DNA of 64,000 nt from Demequina muriae (lineage in GTDB: Bacteria; Actinomycetota; Actinomycetes; Actinomycetales; Demequinaceae), in contig NZ_JAUHQA010000001.1 in assembly GCF_030418295.1 (NCBI RefSeq), positions 1,240,001 through 1,304,000 on the forward strand, written 5' to 3'. Position 1 is the stretch's first letter. Every line of letters begins with the position of its first letter. Of the stretch, positions 1-8,816 are shown piece by piece. Below the pieces are notes generated by a model, which was not told the DNA's origin, did no database searches, and saw only the letters and a program-made list of their open reading frames with translations. The position numbers and the translations under genes are program-made.

Positions 1-1
1 G

Positions 2-940
2 CTCCCCCGAGACGCCACCATCTACATCGCGGGACACCGCGGCCTGGCTGGCTCAGCGCTCTGGCGCGGCCTCGAGGCGCGTGGCTTCTCCTCGCTCGTG
101 GGGGTGCCGTCGGCGGAGGCGGACCTCCGGGACCGTCAGGCAGCGAGGCGCGTGATCGAGGACGTGCGGCCGGACGTGATCTTCCTCGCTGCGGCCCGCG
201 TCGGCGGCATCGCCGCCAACATCGCGGCGCCGACGGACTTCCTGAGCGAGAACCTGCAGATCCAGGCCAACGTGATGGATGCCGCCGCCGCCAAGGGGGT
301 CCCGAAGCTGGTCTTCCTCGGATCGTCGTGCATCTATCCGCGGCTCGCGCCCCAGCCGCTGCGCGAGGAGTACCTGATGACCGGCCCGCTCGAGCCGACG
401 AACGAGGCCTACGCGGTGGCGAAGATCGCAGGCATCATGCACGTCAAGGCGGTGCGCCAGCAGTACGGACTGAAGTGGATCTCCGTGATGCCGTCGAACC
501 TCTATGGGCCCGGTGACAACTTCCACCCCCAGAAGTCCCACGTGGTGCCTGGCATGATCCGTCGCTTTCACGAGGCGAAGGTCAACGGCGTCGAGGAGGT
601 GGCGGTCTGGGGCACGGGACGCGCCCGCCGGGAGCTGCTGTTCGCTGACGACTTCGCAGACGGCACGCTTCATGCGCTCGAGCACTTCGATGGGTCGGAC
701 TTCATCAACGTCGGCAGCGGTGAGGACATCTCCATCGCCGACCTGGCCGCACTCGTGGCACGGGTGGTCGGCTACGACGGCACGCTGTCCCAGGACCTCA
801 GCAAGCCGGACGGGATGCCTCAGAAGCTGCTCGACACCTCACGCATGCAGGAGCTCGGATGGACGTCGTCGACCTCGCTCGAGCAGGGCCTGCGCCAGAC
901 GTACGAGTGGTTCCTGTCCGAGGTCGCGGCGCACGAGTAG
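2..940 (+). CDS. fcl: GDP-L-fucose synthase / GDP-colitose synthase-type epimerase-reductase (5' end cut by window)
   Basis: Extended SDR enzyme that epimerises and reduces a GDP-4-keto-6-deoxyhexose with NADPH in the cytosol, giving GDP-L-fucose or, in the colitose pathway, GDP-L-colitose. The reading frame is open from base 2, so the start codon lies just off the window. Visible motifs are the nucleotide-binding GHRGLAGS (partial residues 11-18), SSC (108-110), YAVAK (Tyr137, Lys141) and His180. These match the catalytic Ser, Cys, Tyr, Lys and His of E. coli GDP-fucose synthase with an offset of one, so only a few residues are missing. The neighbouring convergent gene is ColD-like, so the dideoxy substrate is a real alternative. 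The GDP-mannose 4,6-dehydratase (gmd) both routes need is not in the window and is probably just upstream. Confidence 0.9.
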   Translation, partial: LPRDATIYIAGHRGLAGSALWRGLEARGFSSLVGVPSAEADLRDRQAARRVIEDVRPDVIFLAAARVGGIAANIAAPTDFLSENLQIQANVMDAAAAKGVPKLVFLGSSCIYPRLAPQPLREEYLMTGPLEPTNEAYAVAKIAGIMHVKAVRQQYGLKWISVMPSNLYGPGDNFHPQKSHVVPGMIRRFHEAKVNGVEEVAVWGTGRARRELLFADDFADGTLHALEHFDGSDFINVGSGEDISIADLAALVARVVGYDGTLSQDLSKPDGMPQKLLDTSRMQELGWTSSTSLEQGLRQTYEWFLSEVAAHE

Positions 941-963
941 CGAGACGCGCTCCCTCAGCGAGC

Positions 964-1014
964 GGGACTGCGCGATGAGAGGGACTGCGCGGTGAAAGGG
1001 ACTACGCGGTGAGG
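964..1014. repeat. Three tandem 17-bp repeats between convergent genes
   Basis: Three consecutive 17-bp units (964-980, 981-997, 998-1014) follow the pattern GGGACTGCGCGRTGARA. The third unit contains the stop codon of the ColD-like gene, which reads toward it. The array lies between the 3' ends of two convergent genes. No terminator hairpin is obvious here. Confidence 0.8.
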
Positions 1015-2234
1015 CCCCGAATCAGGGCCGCGACGCGGTTCAGCGCCTCCGATACGTCGTAGTGATGGTTCCCGATGAACAGCCCGTTGTCGTGGACGTC
1101 ATCTGCATGCGGGAGTTCGGCCGGCACCGTGGCGTCGAAGTAGTCGATCACAGGGTTCCGCGTGAAGTTGCCCGCCACGATGGGCCTGGCATCGACCCCG
1201 GCATCGGCAAGTGCGCGCACGACCTCACCGCGACGCCCCTCGAGCCCGTCGGTCAGCGTCAGTGCGAAGCCGAACCAGCTGCTCTCGCCCACCTCTCGCT
1301 GGATCCTGACACCCGGCACCGAGGCAAAGGCGCGCTGGAACGCCTCCGCGTTGCGCCGGCGGCCCGCAACGATCGAGGGGAGCTTCTCCAACTGCAGCAG
1401 ACCCAGGGCGCCGGACATCTCCAGCGGCCGGACGTTGTAGCCCGGCAGCACGAACCGGAACGAGTCCTCGAACGGGTCGCCCGACTTGCGGTGGAGCAGG
1501 TTGTCTGCCGGGAGGTCCCGGATCCAGCCATGAGCGCGCAGCGACAGCAGCGTCTGGTAGGTCCGCTCGTCATCCGTGACGACCAGCCCGCCCTCCATCG
1601 TCGAGATGTGGTGCGAGAAGAAGGAGCTGTAGGTGCCGAGCAGCCCAAAGGTGCCCGCTTGGCGCCCCGCGAACGTGGCGCCGAGGGCCTCGCAGTTGTC
1701 CTCGAGAAGAAGCAGGTCGTGCTCCGCGGTGAGGGCGCCGAGGGCGTCGAAGTCCTGAGGATTGCCCAGCAGGTTGACGGCGAACACGGCGCGGGTGCGA
1801 GGAGTGATCGCCTCCCGAGCCTTGTCGAGGTCCATGTTCAACGTCTCGGGATCGACATCGACGAAGACCAGGCGCAGACCGTACTGATGCAGCGGTGAGT
1901 ACGTGGTGGCCCACGAGACCGCCGGCACCAGCACCTCGTCACCCGGGGCGAGGCGGATCTCGGGGTTCAGGATCGCCGCCGCCACGGCCAGCAGGTTCGC
2001 CGACGAGCCAGAGTTGACCATCACTGCGTGGCCGGAGCCCACGAACTCTGCGAACGCCCTCTCGAATTCTGCGACGCGAGGGCCCATAGTGAACCGGTCG
2101 GAGTCGATGACATCGATGAGCGCCGCGCGCTCGCGGTCATCCCATGTGGACGTGGCGAGAGGCAACGAGAAGTCGTCAGAAGGGGGCACGTCACTCCAAT
2201 GCGGGTCAGCCGAGCACTCGGAAGTCCCCATCAT
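1002..2234 (-). CDS. colD: ColD-like GDP-4-keto-6-deoxy-D-mannose 3-dehydratase (DegT/AHBA fold, His replaces PLP-Lys)
   Basis: Fold-type I PLP enzyme of the DegT/DnrJ/EryC1 family. Where sugar aminotransferases carry the Schiff-base lysine, this protein has His-His in FSHHISTMEGG, so it should act as a 3-dehydratase rather than a transaminase. Substitution of this lysine by His is the known hallmark of E. coli ColD and of RfbH. Length (about 410 aa) and many blocks (PLATSTWDD, TMG near the N terminus, VPAVSWATTY, LLEDNCEALGATF, VLPGYNVRPLEMSGA, GESSWFGF) fit ColD better than the longer Fe-S enzyme RfbH. ColD removes the C3 hydroxyl on the way to GDP-L-colitose. The chosen ATG lacks a strong ribosome-binding site; a GTG at 2279 would add 15 residues. 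The GT10 gene ends 57 bp upstream, so the two are probably cotranscribed. Confidence 0.85.
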   Translation of the reverse strand: MMGTSECSADPHWSDVPPSDDFSLPLATSTWDDRERAALIDVIDSDRFTMGPRVAEFERAFAEFVGSGHAVMVNSGSSANLLAVAAAILNPEIRLAPGDEVLVPAVSWATTYSPLHQYGLRLVFVDVDPETLNMDLDKAREAITPRTRAVFAVNLLGNPQDFDALGALTAEHDLLLLEDNCEALGATFAGRQAGTFGLLGTYSSFFSHHISTMEGGLVVTDDERTYQTLLSLRAHGWIRDLPADNLLHRKSGDPFEDSFRFVLPGYNVRPLEMSGALGLLQLEKLPSIVAGRRRNAEAFQRAFASVPGVRIQREVGESSWFGFALTLTDGLEGRRGEVVRALADAGVDARPIVAGNFTRNPVIDYFDATVPAELPHADDVHDNGLFIGNHHYDVSEALNRVAALIRGLTA

Positions 2235-2291
2235 TCCATGACGTACGCGTGATGAAGAGCCCGCGCGCACCTGTGGCACGGAAGCCCCGGC

Positions 2292-4379
2292 CTAACTCCG
2301 CGACTGCCACCAGCGACGGCGGGGTGGCTGCACCGCACGGAGCGGACGCGGCTCCGGGAGGGGATCTCCCCGCTGCGCGAGCAGCGCGAAGTCACGCGCG
2401 GCCAGGTGCGAGACGTCCCACGCCGTGCCGCGACGCGCGTCATTCTCATCGACTCCCTCGATGAACGAGGCCACGTCCTGGAGCCAGGACAGGCCCTGGG
2501 CCGCTTTGCCACCCTCCGTTGCCTGCTCGAGCTCCTTCAACTGGTCCTGCAGGCGTCGCACCCGCGCCACGATCTCGTCGCGAGGCATCCGCTCCATGTG
2601 CTCGTAGAGCGCCTCGATCGACTCGTAGTCGCGGAGATCGAGATATTCCTTCGACGGAAACAGTCTGTCCATCCAGCTCGAGCCGTAGTAGATGGGGAGG
2701 CATCCACCGCGAATGGCCTGCCACGGCTTCTCTGTCACGAAGCCAGGCACGTGGTTGTTCTCGAGGCAGAGATTGAACGAATAGCCACCGAGGATCGCAT
2801 GCTTCGCCTCGGGCCACCCGCCCGTGGGGCTCCGAGACTCGCCCATGGTGGTGACATCGCCCCAGTCGCGACCGTAGATGTCGAACAGCCCTCGCTGCTG
2901 ACCTCCGACCGCGATCCTGTGGCGCAGGCCCGTGAGGTCTTCGGCGAACTTGTCATGCGCCCAGGCCTTGGTCGATGCGAGCACCACGGCGCGCGACCGG
3001 TCGCCCTCGGCCGGGTCGAGGTACTGCCGCGGCCCGGACCGGAGCCAGTAGCGCCACGTGTCCTCCAGGCCCGCCGTCCACACCCCCAACGAGAAGACCT
3101 CTGACGTGCCGATCCGCGAGTAGAGCGGAAGACTTCTGGTGAACAGCGGCTCGTAGGTGTGAAAGACGATTCGGGGCGATTGGCCTGCAAGATCGAACAG
3201 TTCGCGCTGGTGATAGGCGACAGCCCACGCGGCGTCTGCGGGGTCGTCGACCACCGTGAATCCGCGTTCACGCCAGACGTCCTTGCGGTCCTCACTGTTC
3301 ATGTAGGGGATCGCGTCGGAGAGATACACGGTGCGCGCGGCAGGGCGGTCCGCGACGCTCGTCGTCGGCGCCGTCTCGGCGACGTGTGTCTCGATGTCGG
3401 CGACGAACCGACCGAGACGCTTGTCGCGGTAGTCCAGGATGCTGGCCGCACCGGCGCCGAGCCCGCCCTGCGCGCGGACTGCGGTGTCATTCCGGTAGTC
3501 GATGTAGCCCACGACGTCGTCAATCCAGCGCGTGCGCACGGGATCGCGCCCCTTGGCTCCGCTCTCGAGCTCGCGCAGGGCGCGCTGCAGCTCCAGCACG
3601 CGGTCAGCGATCTTCGATCGCCGCAGCGACGCGATGCCATCCAGGACCGCGTCGACGCCGTCGAAGTCGCGCAGGTCGACGTATGCGCCTCGGGGGATGA
3701 GCTCGTCGAGCCAGGACGACCCGAAGTACACCGGGAGACACCCGGCCCGGATCGCCTGCCAGAGCTTCTCCGTCACGAAGCCGCGCACGTGTGCGCTCTC
3801 GAGACTGATGTTGACGGCGCACCCTTGGAGGATCCGGTGCTTGGCGTCCGAGAACGACTCTCCCTTCGGATGCCGCGAGTCCTCGACGATCTCGACGCCG
3901 TCCCAGCCCTGGCCGTAGACGTCCACCTGGCCGCGCTCGTAGCCCCGGACTCCGAGGTCGTAGCGGATCTGCGTGAGATCTTCGCTCACCACGCCGTGAC
4001 GGAAGGGCTTGACCGATGCCAGCAGCGCCGTGCCGGACCGTCGCCCCTGCCTCGGGTCGACGTACTCGCGCGGACCATTGGTCAGCCAATGCCGCCATGA
4101 TTCCTCGAGACCCACGGTCCACGGGCTGAACGACCTCACGCGCGTGCCGTCGGCGGAGGCATCGAGGGGCCACGCAGGCGTGTAGAAGGGCTCGTACGTG
4201 TGAAGCACCACCTCGGGCACGACCCCGAGAATGCCGTCGAGTTCGTCCTGGTGGTAGGCGATCGCCCAGTCCGCATCGCCGGGAGCTGCGACCAGCTCGT
4301 GACCGGAGGACTCGAGCCTCGCTCGCGCCTGGGGACTCGCCATGTAGGTCGAGCGGGCGCTGATGAAGACCCTGGACAA
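2292..4379 (-). CDS. Tandem-duplicated GT10 (alpha-1,3-fucosyltransferase-like) glycosyltransferase
   Basis: About 695 aa made of two homologous GT10-like halves, roughly residues 1-330 and 350-670. Each half has an AYHQ(D/R)EL segment, a (L/F)HTYEP block and the family signature: GFVTEKLWQAIRAGCLPVYF in the first, GFVTEKPWQAIRGGCLPIYY in the second. The acceptor and catalytic acidic region before each signature is LES or LEN. GT10 enzymes transfer L-fucose from GDP-fucose, which fits the adjacent fcl gene; with ColD next door, a GDP-3,6-dideoxyhexose donor is possible. Both signatures are intact, so both halves could be active and add two sugars. The TTG start at 4379 has GAGAGG seven bases upstream; a GTG at 4427 would lengthen it. 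No signal peptide; a basic tail ends the protein. Divergent from the acyltransferase gene. Confidence 0.85.
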   Translation of the reverse strand: MSRVFISARSTYMASPQARARLESSGHELVAAPGDADWAIAYHQDELDGILGVVPEVVLHTYEPFYTPAWPLDASADGTRVRSFSPWTVGLEESWRHWLTNGPREYVDPRQGRRSGTALLASVKPFRHGVVSEDLTQIRYDLGVRGYERGQVDVYGQGWDGVEIVEDSRHPKGESFSDAKHRILQGCAVNISLESAHVRGFVTEKLWQAIRAGCLPVYFGSSWLDELIPRGAYVDLRDFDGVDAVLDGIASLRRSKIADRVLELQRALRELESGAKGRDPVRTRWIDDVVGYIDYRNDTAVRAQGGLGAGAASILDYRDKRLGRFVADIETHVAETAPTTSVADRPAARTVYLSDAIPYMNSEDRKDVWRERGFTVVDDPADAAWAVAYHQRELFDLAGQSPRIVFHTYEPLFTRSLPLYSRIGTSEVFSLGVWTAGLEDTWRYWLRSGPRQYLDPAEGDRSRAVVLASTKAWAHDKFAEDLTGLRHRIAVGGQQRGLFDIYGRDWGDVTTMGESRSPTGGWPEAKHAILGGYSFNLCLENNHVPGFVTEKPWQAIRGGCLPIYYGSSWMDRLFPSKEYLDLRDYESIEALYEHMERMPRDEIVARVRRLQDQLKELEQATEGGKAAQGLSWLQDVASFIEGVDENDARRGTAWDVSHLAARDFALLAQRGDPLPEPRPLRAVQPPRRRWWQSRS

Positions 4380-4540
4380 CGGGAGGCCTCTCGCATGCGT
4401 GGGAGGTGAACGCGCCCAGGCTAGCACCCGAGTGCTCCCCTTTGTGCTTGACTTTCCTGGTCTGCGGCACCGAGGTGTGCGGAGATCTGCGGCTCAGCCG
4501 TGTGACGAGAGAGCAGCCGATCGACAAGGAGAAGGCCTCA

Positions 4541-6661
4541 ATGACGGCACCGCCGGCGTCCCAGCCGCGCCACGCGGCCCGCGCGCTTGCCGGGAGCGCG
4601 GATGGGCGTGGCTTCCGCCGAGACATCGAGGGGCTACGCGCCGTCGCGGTAGGGCTCGTCCTGGCGTACCACGCTGGCCTTCCGCTCATCTCGGGCGGCT
4701 TCGTCGGCGTGGACGTGTTCTTCGTGATCTCCGGCTTCCTCATCACCAGCTTGCTGCTGCGCGAGATCGAGACGACGGGCCGCGTCCACATGGCATCTTT
4801 CTGGGCGCGCCGCGTGCGGCGCCTCCTGCCAGCGGCGACGGTGGTCCTCCTTGCCACCGTGGCCGCCACGTGGGCGGTGGGGCCGGTGACACAGCGCACC
4901 CTGTTCGCGGGCGACATCATCGCTTCCGCCACCTCAGTGGTGAACTGGCGACTCGCGGATCGCTCGGTCGACTATCTGGCCGAGGACGTCGGAGTGTCGC
5001 CCGTGCAGCACTTCTGGTCGCTTGCGGTGGAGGAGCAGTTCTACGTGGTCTGGCCCCTGCTCATAGCGGTGGTGGCGGCCGTTGCTCTGAAGCGAGGGCG
5101 CGGTCTCCGCTCCACGAGCCTGTACGCCCTGGCGGCGATTCTCATTCCGTCCTTCGGGTGGTCGCTCCTCTACACCTCGTCGGAGCCGTTGAAGGCATAC
5201 TTCGTGACCACCACCCGCCTCTGGGAGCTCGCCGTCGGGGCCATCATCGCAGTGGCGTCCGTGCACTTGACCCGCGTGGGACAGCGCACGCGGGCCGTGC
5301 TCGCTTGGGTGGGGCTCATCCTGATCGCGATCGCCGCATTCGGCCTCGAGGCGACGGACCCGTTCCCTGGATGGCGCGCCGCGGTGCCGGTCGTGGGAGC
5401 GGCCCTCGTGATCGCCGCCGCGATAGGCGGAGGGTCCGGACTGGCACAGCGCGTGCTGTCCTGGGGACCGCTCGTGTGGATCGGTGGACTCTCGTACTCG
5501 CTCTACCTGTGGCACTGGCCGATGCTGGTGGTGCTGCAGGACTGGATGGGGTTCGAGGGGCGTCGGTGGGGGGTCGTGATCGTGCTCGCGAGCATTCTTC
5601 CGGCGTGGCTGAGTCGGCGGTTCGTCGAGGATCCCGTCCGCTTCTCGCGCACGCTCCGCGGCAATGCCAGCGGCTCCCTCTCGGTGGGTCTCAACCTCGT
5701 CCTCGCGAGCGTCGTTGCGGCGCTCATGGTCGTCATCAACCCGCTCCTCGGGGCAACGACCAGCACGTCCCCGTCGGGTCCACCTGAGGACGTGATCGGG
5801 GCCCGGGCGCTGGGAGACGATCCAGAGTCCTCCGTCGAGGCGACACCGCGCGCGTCGTACGGATCAGTCGAGCCGAACCCCTTGGTCGCCCACGAGGACA
5901 TCCCCGAATGCTGGTCGGCCACTACCGCGAGCGATGAACTCAACCCTTGCGCCATTGGGGACCCCGATGGAGACGTCGCGGTGGTCGTCCTCGGGGACTC
6001 CAAGATCCAGCAGTACGCCGACGCGTTCGACGGAGTGTTCGCAGAACTGGGGTGGTCGGGCACCGTGATGACAAAGTCGAGTTGCGCCTTCTCGGACGCG
6101 CGCTCTGCCGCGGACGGTGGTACACGTCCGTACACCGGGTGCGAAGTCTTCAACGGCCGAGTGCTCGAGTGGCTCGACGAGAATCCCCAGGATCTCGCCA
6201 TCACATCACAGCGGTTGAGCCTCGGGTACCTTGGCGACGATTTTCGCGAGCGGACTGAAGAGGACATGGTTGCCGGGCTCGCAGCCCGCTGGACCGCGCT
6301 GCAGGACCGGGGCACCGAGATCATCGTCGTGCTCGACAATCCGGCGCCGCCGAAGGATCTCATCATGCTCGAGTGCACCGCCGCCAACCCCGACGCCATG
6401 GATACCTGCTCGTTCGACCGCGCCGATGCGATCGCATGGAGCGCCGCGCCCACGCAGCTCAAGGCGGCGGCGCTCGTCCCAGACGTCCAGGTGGTGGACT
6501 TCCACGACTACATCTGTCCCGGGGAGTCCTGCACCCCTGTCATCGGCGGCGCGCTGGTCTACCGGCAGGGGTCCCACATCACGAGCACCTATGCGCAGTC
6601 GATGCACGACGTTCTCGTCGAACGCCTCAGCGGCGCCTACAGAGTCGCACGGGAGAGCTGA
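4541..6661 (+). CDS. OafA/YrhL-type membrane acyltransferase with C-terminal SGNH domain
   Basis: 706-aa integral membrane O-acyltransferase of the acyltransferase-3 family, probably acetylating a surface glycan on the outer face. The N-terminal half holds about ten membrane segments. Hallmarks are RRDIEGLRAVAV and YHAG near the start, GGFVGVDVFFVISGFLIT, FWARRVRRLLPAA, and HFWSLAVEEQFYVVWPLL. The C-terminal part (about residues 430-700) is a soluble SGNH-hydrolase-like domain beginning near VVVLGDSK. This two-domain layout is typical of lipopolysaccharide and peptidoglycan O-acetylases. AAGGAG lies about nine bases before the chosen ATG. It sits beside fucosylation genes, so acetylation of the same polymer is likely. 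Confidence 0.9.
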   Translation: MTAPPASQPRHAARALAGSADGRGFRRDIEGLRAVAVGLVLAYHAGLPLISGGFVGVDVFFVISGFLITSLLLREIETTGRVHMASFWARRVRRLLPAATVVLLATVAATWAVGPVTQRTLFAGDIIASATSVVNWRLADRSVDYLAEDVGVSPVQHFWSLAVEEQFYVVWPLLIAVVAAVALKRGRGLRSTSLYALAAILIPSFGWSLLYTSSEPLKAYFVTTTRLWELAVGAIIAVASVHLTRVGQRTRAVLAWVGLILIAIAAFGLEATDPFPGWRAAVPVVGAALVIAAAIGGGSGLAQRVLSWGPLVWIGGLSYSLYLWHWPMLVVLQDWMGFEGRRWGVVIVLASILPAWLSRRFVEDPVRFSRTLRGNASGSLSVGLNLVLASVVAALMVVINPLLGATTSTSPSGPPEDVIGARALGDDPESSVEATPRASYGSVEPNPLVAHEDIPECWSATTASDELNPCAIGDPDGDVAVVVLGDSKIQQYADAFDGVFAELGWSGTVMTKSSCAFSDARSAADGGTRPYTGCEVFNGRVLEWLDENPQDLAITSQRLSLGYLGDDFRERTEEDMVAGLAARWTALQDRGTEIIVVLDNPAPPKDLIMLECTAANPDAMDTCSFDRADAIAWSAAPTQLKAAALVPDVQVVDFHDYICPGESCTPVIGGALVYRQGSHITSTYAQSMHDVLVERLSGAYRVARES

Positions 6662-6727
6662 CGCGCGAGGCCGCAGACACTCAGGGGTGAGAGGTCTTCG
6701 GACAACCCCGCGCCGAAACTCCGCCCG

Positions 6728-8593
6728 TCAGTGGTTGGGGGTGAACGACCACAGCCACGGCGACTTGCCGTTCGCCAGTCTGCTCCGGATGCGTTCCGCG
6801 CCGGTGATCGAGGACGTCTTCCCCGTGGACGAGGTCGCCGTGACCTTCGTGGCCGCCGCGTCCGAGCCACCAGCCGTGCGCGATACCACTCGGATCGACA
6901 CCACGTCTGCGAGACCGAAGACCGACCGTGCCTTGGACTGCGACATGGTCTGCGTCCACGCACGGTTGGGGTTGATGCTCGTCTCGGACCAGGGGTCGTC
7001 GACCGATCTCAGGTACGGGAGGGCCGCGCTCCAGATGTCCTCGCTGTTCTCCGTCTGTCCGCCGGAGGACGAGTAGTAGTACGTCTGGGCGATCGAGCCA
7101 CCGGAGGTGAGGACCTTCCCCGTGGTGCCGCTCGAGGCATTGGTCGCGTCGACGGCCGCCACCCAGCGCTTGCCGTAGTAGGCGTTGGTTCCCTCGTTCT
7201 CCTTCTGCCAACCCGAGAACTGCTGATCACGAGTGTCGTCGTAGATGTGGCAGTCGCAGTTGTCCGAGAAGTTGCCCATCTGGCGAAGTGCGTACCCTCG
7301 GGCGACGATCGCCTGCGCCTGGAGCGCATCGGGATCCCACGACGAGGGCATCTCGGCGATGCCGTACAGGTACTCGGTGTTGAGCTTCACTTGGTTCGAG
7401 ATGATGAGCCGTGGGTACGACTCGCTCGGGACGCTCACGCGGAGCTGACCGTGACGGTACGTGCCATGCGAAGCGCGCGTACTCGTGCCCCGCTTGTAGA
7501 GCTCGGCGTACGCCTTGACGCTCGACCCGCTCTGGTAGTCGCGAGTGCCCTCCCAGTTCAGGATCACACGCTCTGCCGTGAACGTGCGTCCATCGGGTCG
7601 TTCGACCTCCACTTCATTGCCGTCGCGGGTGACCTTGAGACGCTCTCCCGCATTGCCGTACCAGGTGTCGGCGGGCGTGGCTCCGACGTCATAGAAACTC
7701 AGTCGCCATTTGCCGCGGGCGATGAGATCCACACTGTTGCGGGAGTCGGTGCCCGATCCGAACACTTCGACCTTGAGGTTGCGATCGGCCGCGACCGTGC
7801 TGACGGACGTGCCGGTGTAGTACTTCTGAAGGATGCTGTTGGCCGAGTATCCCTCGAGTGCCATCGCCTGAGCGCCGTACTGGGACATGCCGACGCCGTG
7901 ACCGAATCCGGCACCCTTGACGGTGAAGGACGTCGGCACGATGGCCGGAAGATCGACGTCTGGACTCCCTGAGGCCCGGTACAGGAACACGATGGTCGCG
8001 CCGCGCGTGACATCGTCGCGCGGGCGGAAGGTCCCGTCCGAGTATCCGCCCGAGATCCCCGACTGATCCATCCAGGCGACCTCTTTGTAGAACTTCGACC
8101 TGGGGGTCATGTCCGTGAAGGGCGACCTGCTCGGCGGAGTGAAGGACGGCTCCCCCAGGTACCGATACATGAACACCGCCATCGCGTCGCGGTTGATGTT
8201 GTCCTTGGGACGGAAGGTGCCATCGGCATAGCCATTGCTGATGCCCTGCTGATCCATCCACACCATCTGCCGGTAGAACGTGGTGCTCGGGGTCACGTCC
8301 TTGAACGGGGACTTCGAGGGAAGCGTCACACTGGGGCTGCCGGCCAGCTCGTACAGGTAGACGGCGAAGGCGTCGCGGGTCACCGACGAGTTCGGCCCGA
8401 ACCTGCCGTCACTGAGTCCGTTGGTGATGCCTTCTTGGGCAGCCCACGTGATCTCTTTGTAGAACTTGTGGCTCGGCGGGATGTCCGAGAAGTCCTGGGC
8501 CGATGCGGCCACGGCGAACAGCGGAACGGCGAGGACGGCCGCAGCAAGCGCGGCCGTGGCGCGGCCGAGGGCCCTCAGTGTCGGGAAGGGCAT
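6728..8593 (-). CDS. Secreted SpoIID/LytB-domain protein with three N-terminal SLH repeats
   Basis: 621-aa exported wall protein. A Sec signal peptide ends near VAASAQDF. Three SLH motifs follow (about residues 30-80, 90-145 and 150-205), each with the pattern F.D..P...FY..I.W....GI..G..DG.F.P...V.R. The rest is a SpoIID/LytB-type amidase-enhancer domain starting near GAGFGHGVGMSQYGAQAMA and including QAQAIVARGYAL and YYYSSSGGQTEN. SLH domains bind secondary cell-wall glycans, and SpoIID domains cut or assist cutting of peptidoglycan glycan strands. This organism is not expected to sporulate, so a role in wall remodelling is inferred. AAGGTGG precedes the ATG. A GTnAC-N4-GTAAC box lies about 100 bp upstream. 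Confidence 0.9.
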   Translation of the reverse strand: MPFPTLRALGRATAALAAAVLAVPLFAVAASAQDFSDIPPSHKFYKEITWAAQEGITNGLSDGRFGPNSSVTRDAFAVYLYELAGSPSVTLPSKSPFKDVTPSTTFYRQMVWMDQQGISNGYADGTFRPKDNINRDAMAVFMYRYLGEPSFTPPSRSPFTDMTPRSKFYKEVAWMDQSGISGGYSDGTFRPRDDVTRGATIVFLYRASGSPDVDLPAIVPTSFTVKGAGFGHGVGMSQYGAQAMALEGYSANSILQKYYTGTSVSTVAADRNLKVEVFGSGTDSRNSVDLIARGKWRLSFYDVGATPADTWYGNAGERLKVTRDGNEVEVERPDGRTFTAERVILNWEGTRDYQSGSSVKAYAELYKRGTSTRASHGTYRHGQLRVSVPSESYPRLIISNQVKLNTEYLYGIAEMPSSWDPDALQAQAIVARGYALRQMGNFSDNCDCHIYDDTRDQQFSGWQKENEGTNAYYGKRWVAAVDATNASSGTTGKVLTSGGSIAQTYYYSSSGGQTENSEDIWSAALPYLRSVDDPWSETSINPNRAWTQTMSQSKARSVFGLADVVSIRVVSRTAGGSDAAATKVTATSSTGKTSSITGAERIRSRLANGKSPWLWSFTPNH

Positions 8594-8694
8594 GGGAACC
8601 ACCTTGGATAGCACGTGACCGATGCGACTCGGCGATGCGCGCGGACGCAGACGGTCGTCACATTACGCGAAGTCGCGTGACAGGTGGGGCCAGT

Positions 8695-8708
8695 GTGACA
8701 GAAGTAAC
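8695..8708 (+). promoter_or_regulatory. Candidate MtrA-like direct-repeat box upstream of the SLH-SpoIID gene
   Basis: GTGAC-AGAA-GTAAC, a 5-4-5 direct repeat followed by GCG, lies about 100 bp before the SLH-SpoIID start. A matching box lies before the PBP1 gene at 56736-56749. The arrangement resembles GTnAC-type direct repeats described for the wall-stress response regulator MtrA; that assignment is inference. Confidence 0.4.
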
Positions 8709-8816
8709 GCGCTCACGCCGGGCTTGATGGCGGTTCGTCCCACTCGGGCCCTGGTCCCGCCCCGCATAGGATGGTCCAGGCCGGTCGCCCTGCCTCATCA
8801 CCCTCAGGAGTTCGTC

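Noticed and set aside
1002..2234. Sugar aminotransferase annotation for the DegT-fold protein
   Set aside because: The PLP lysine is replaced by His, which argues for a dehydratase.
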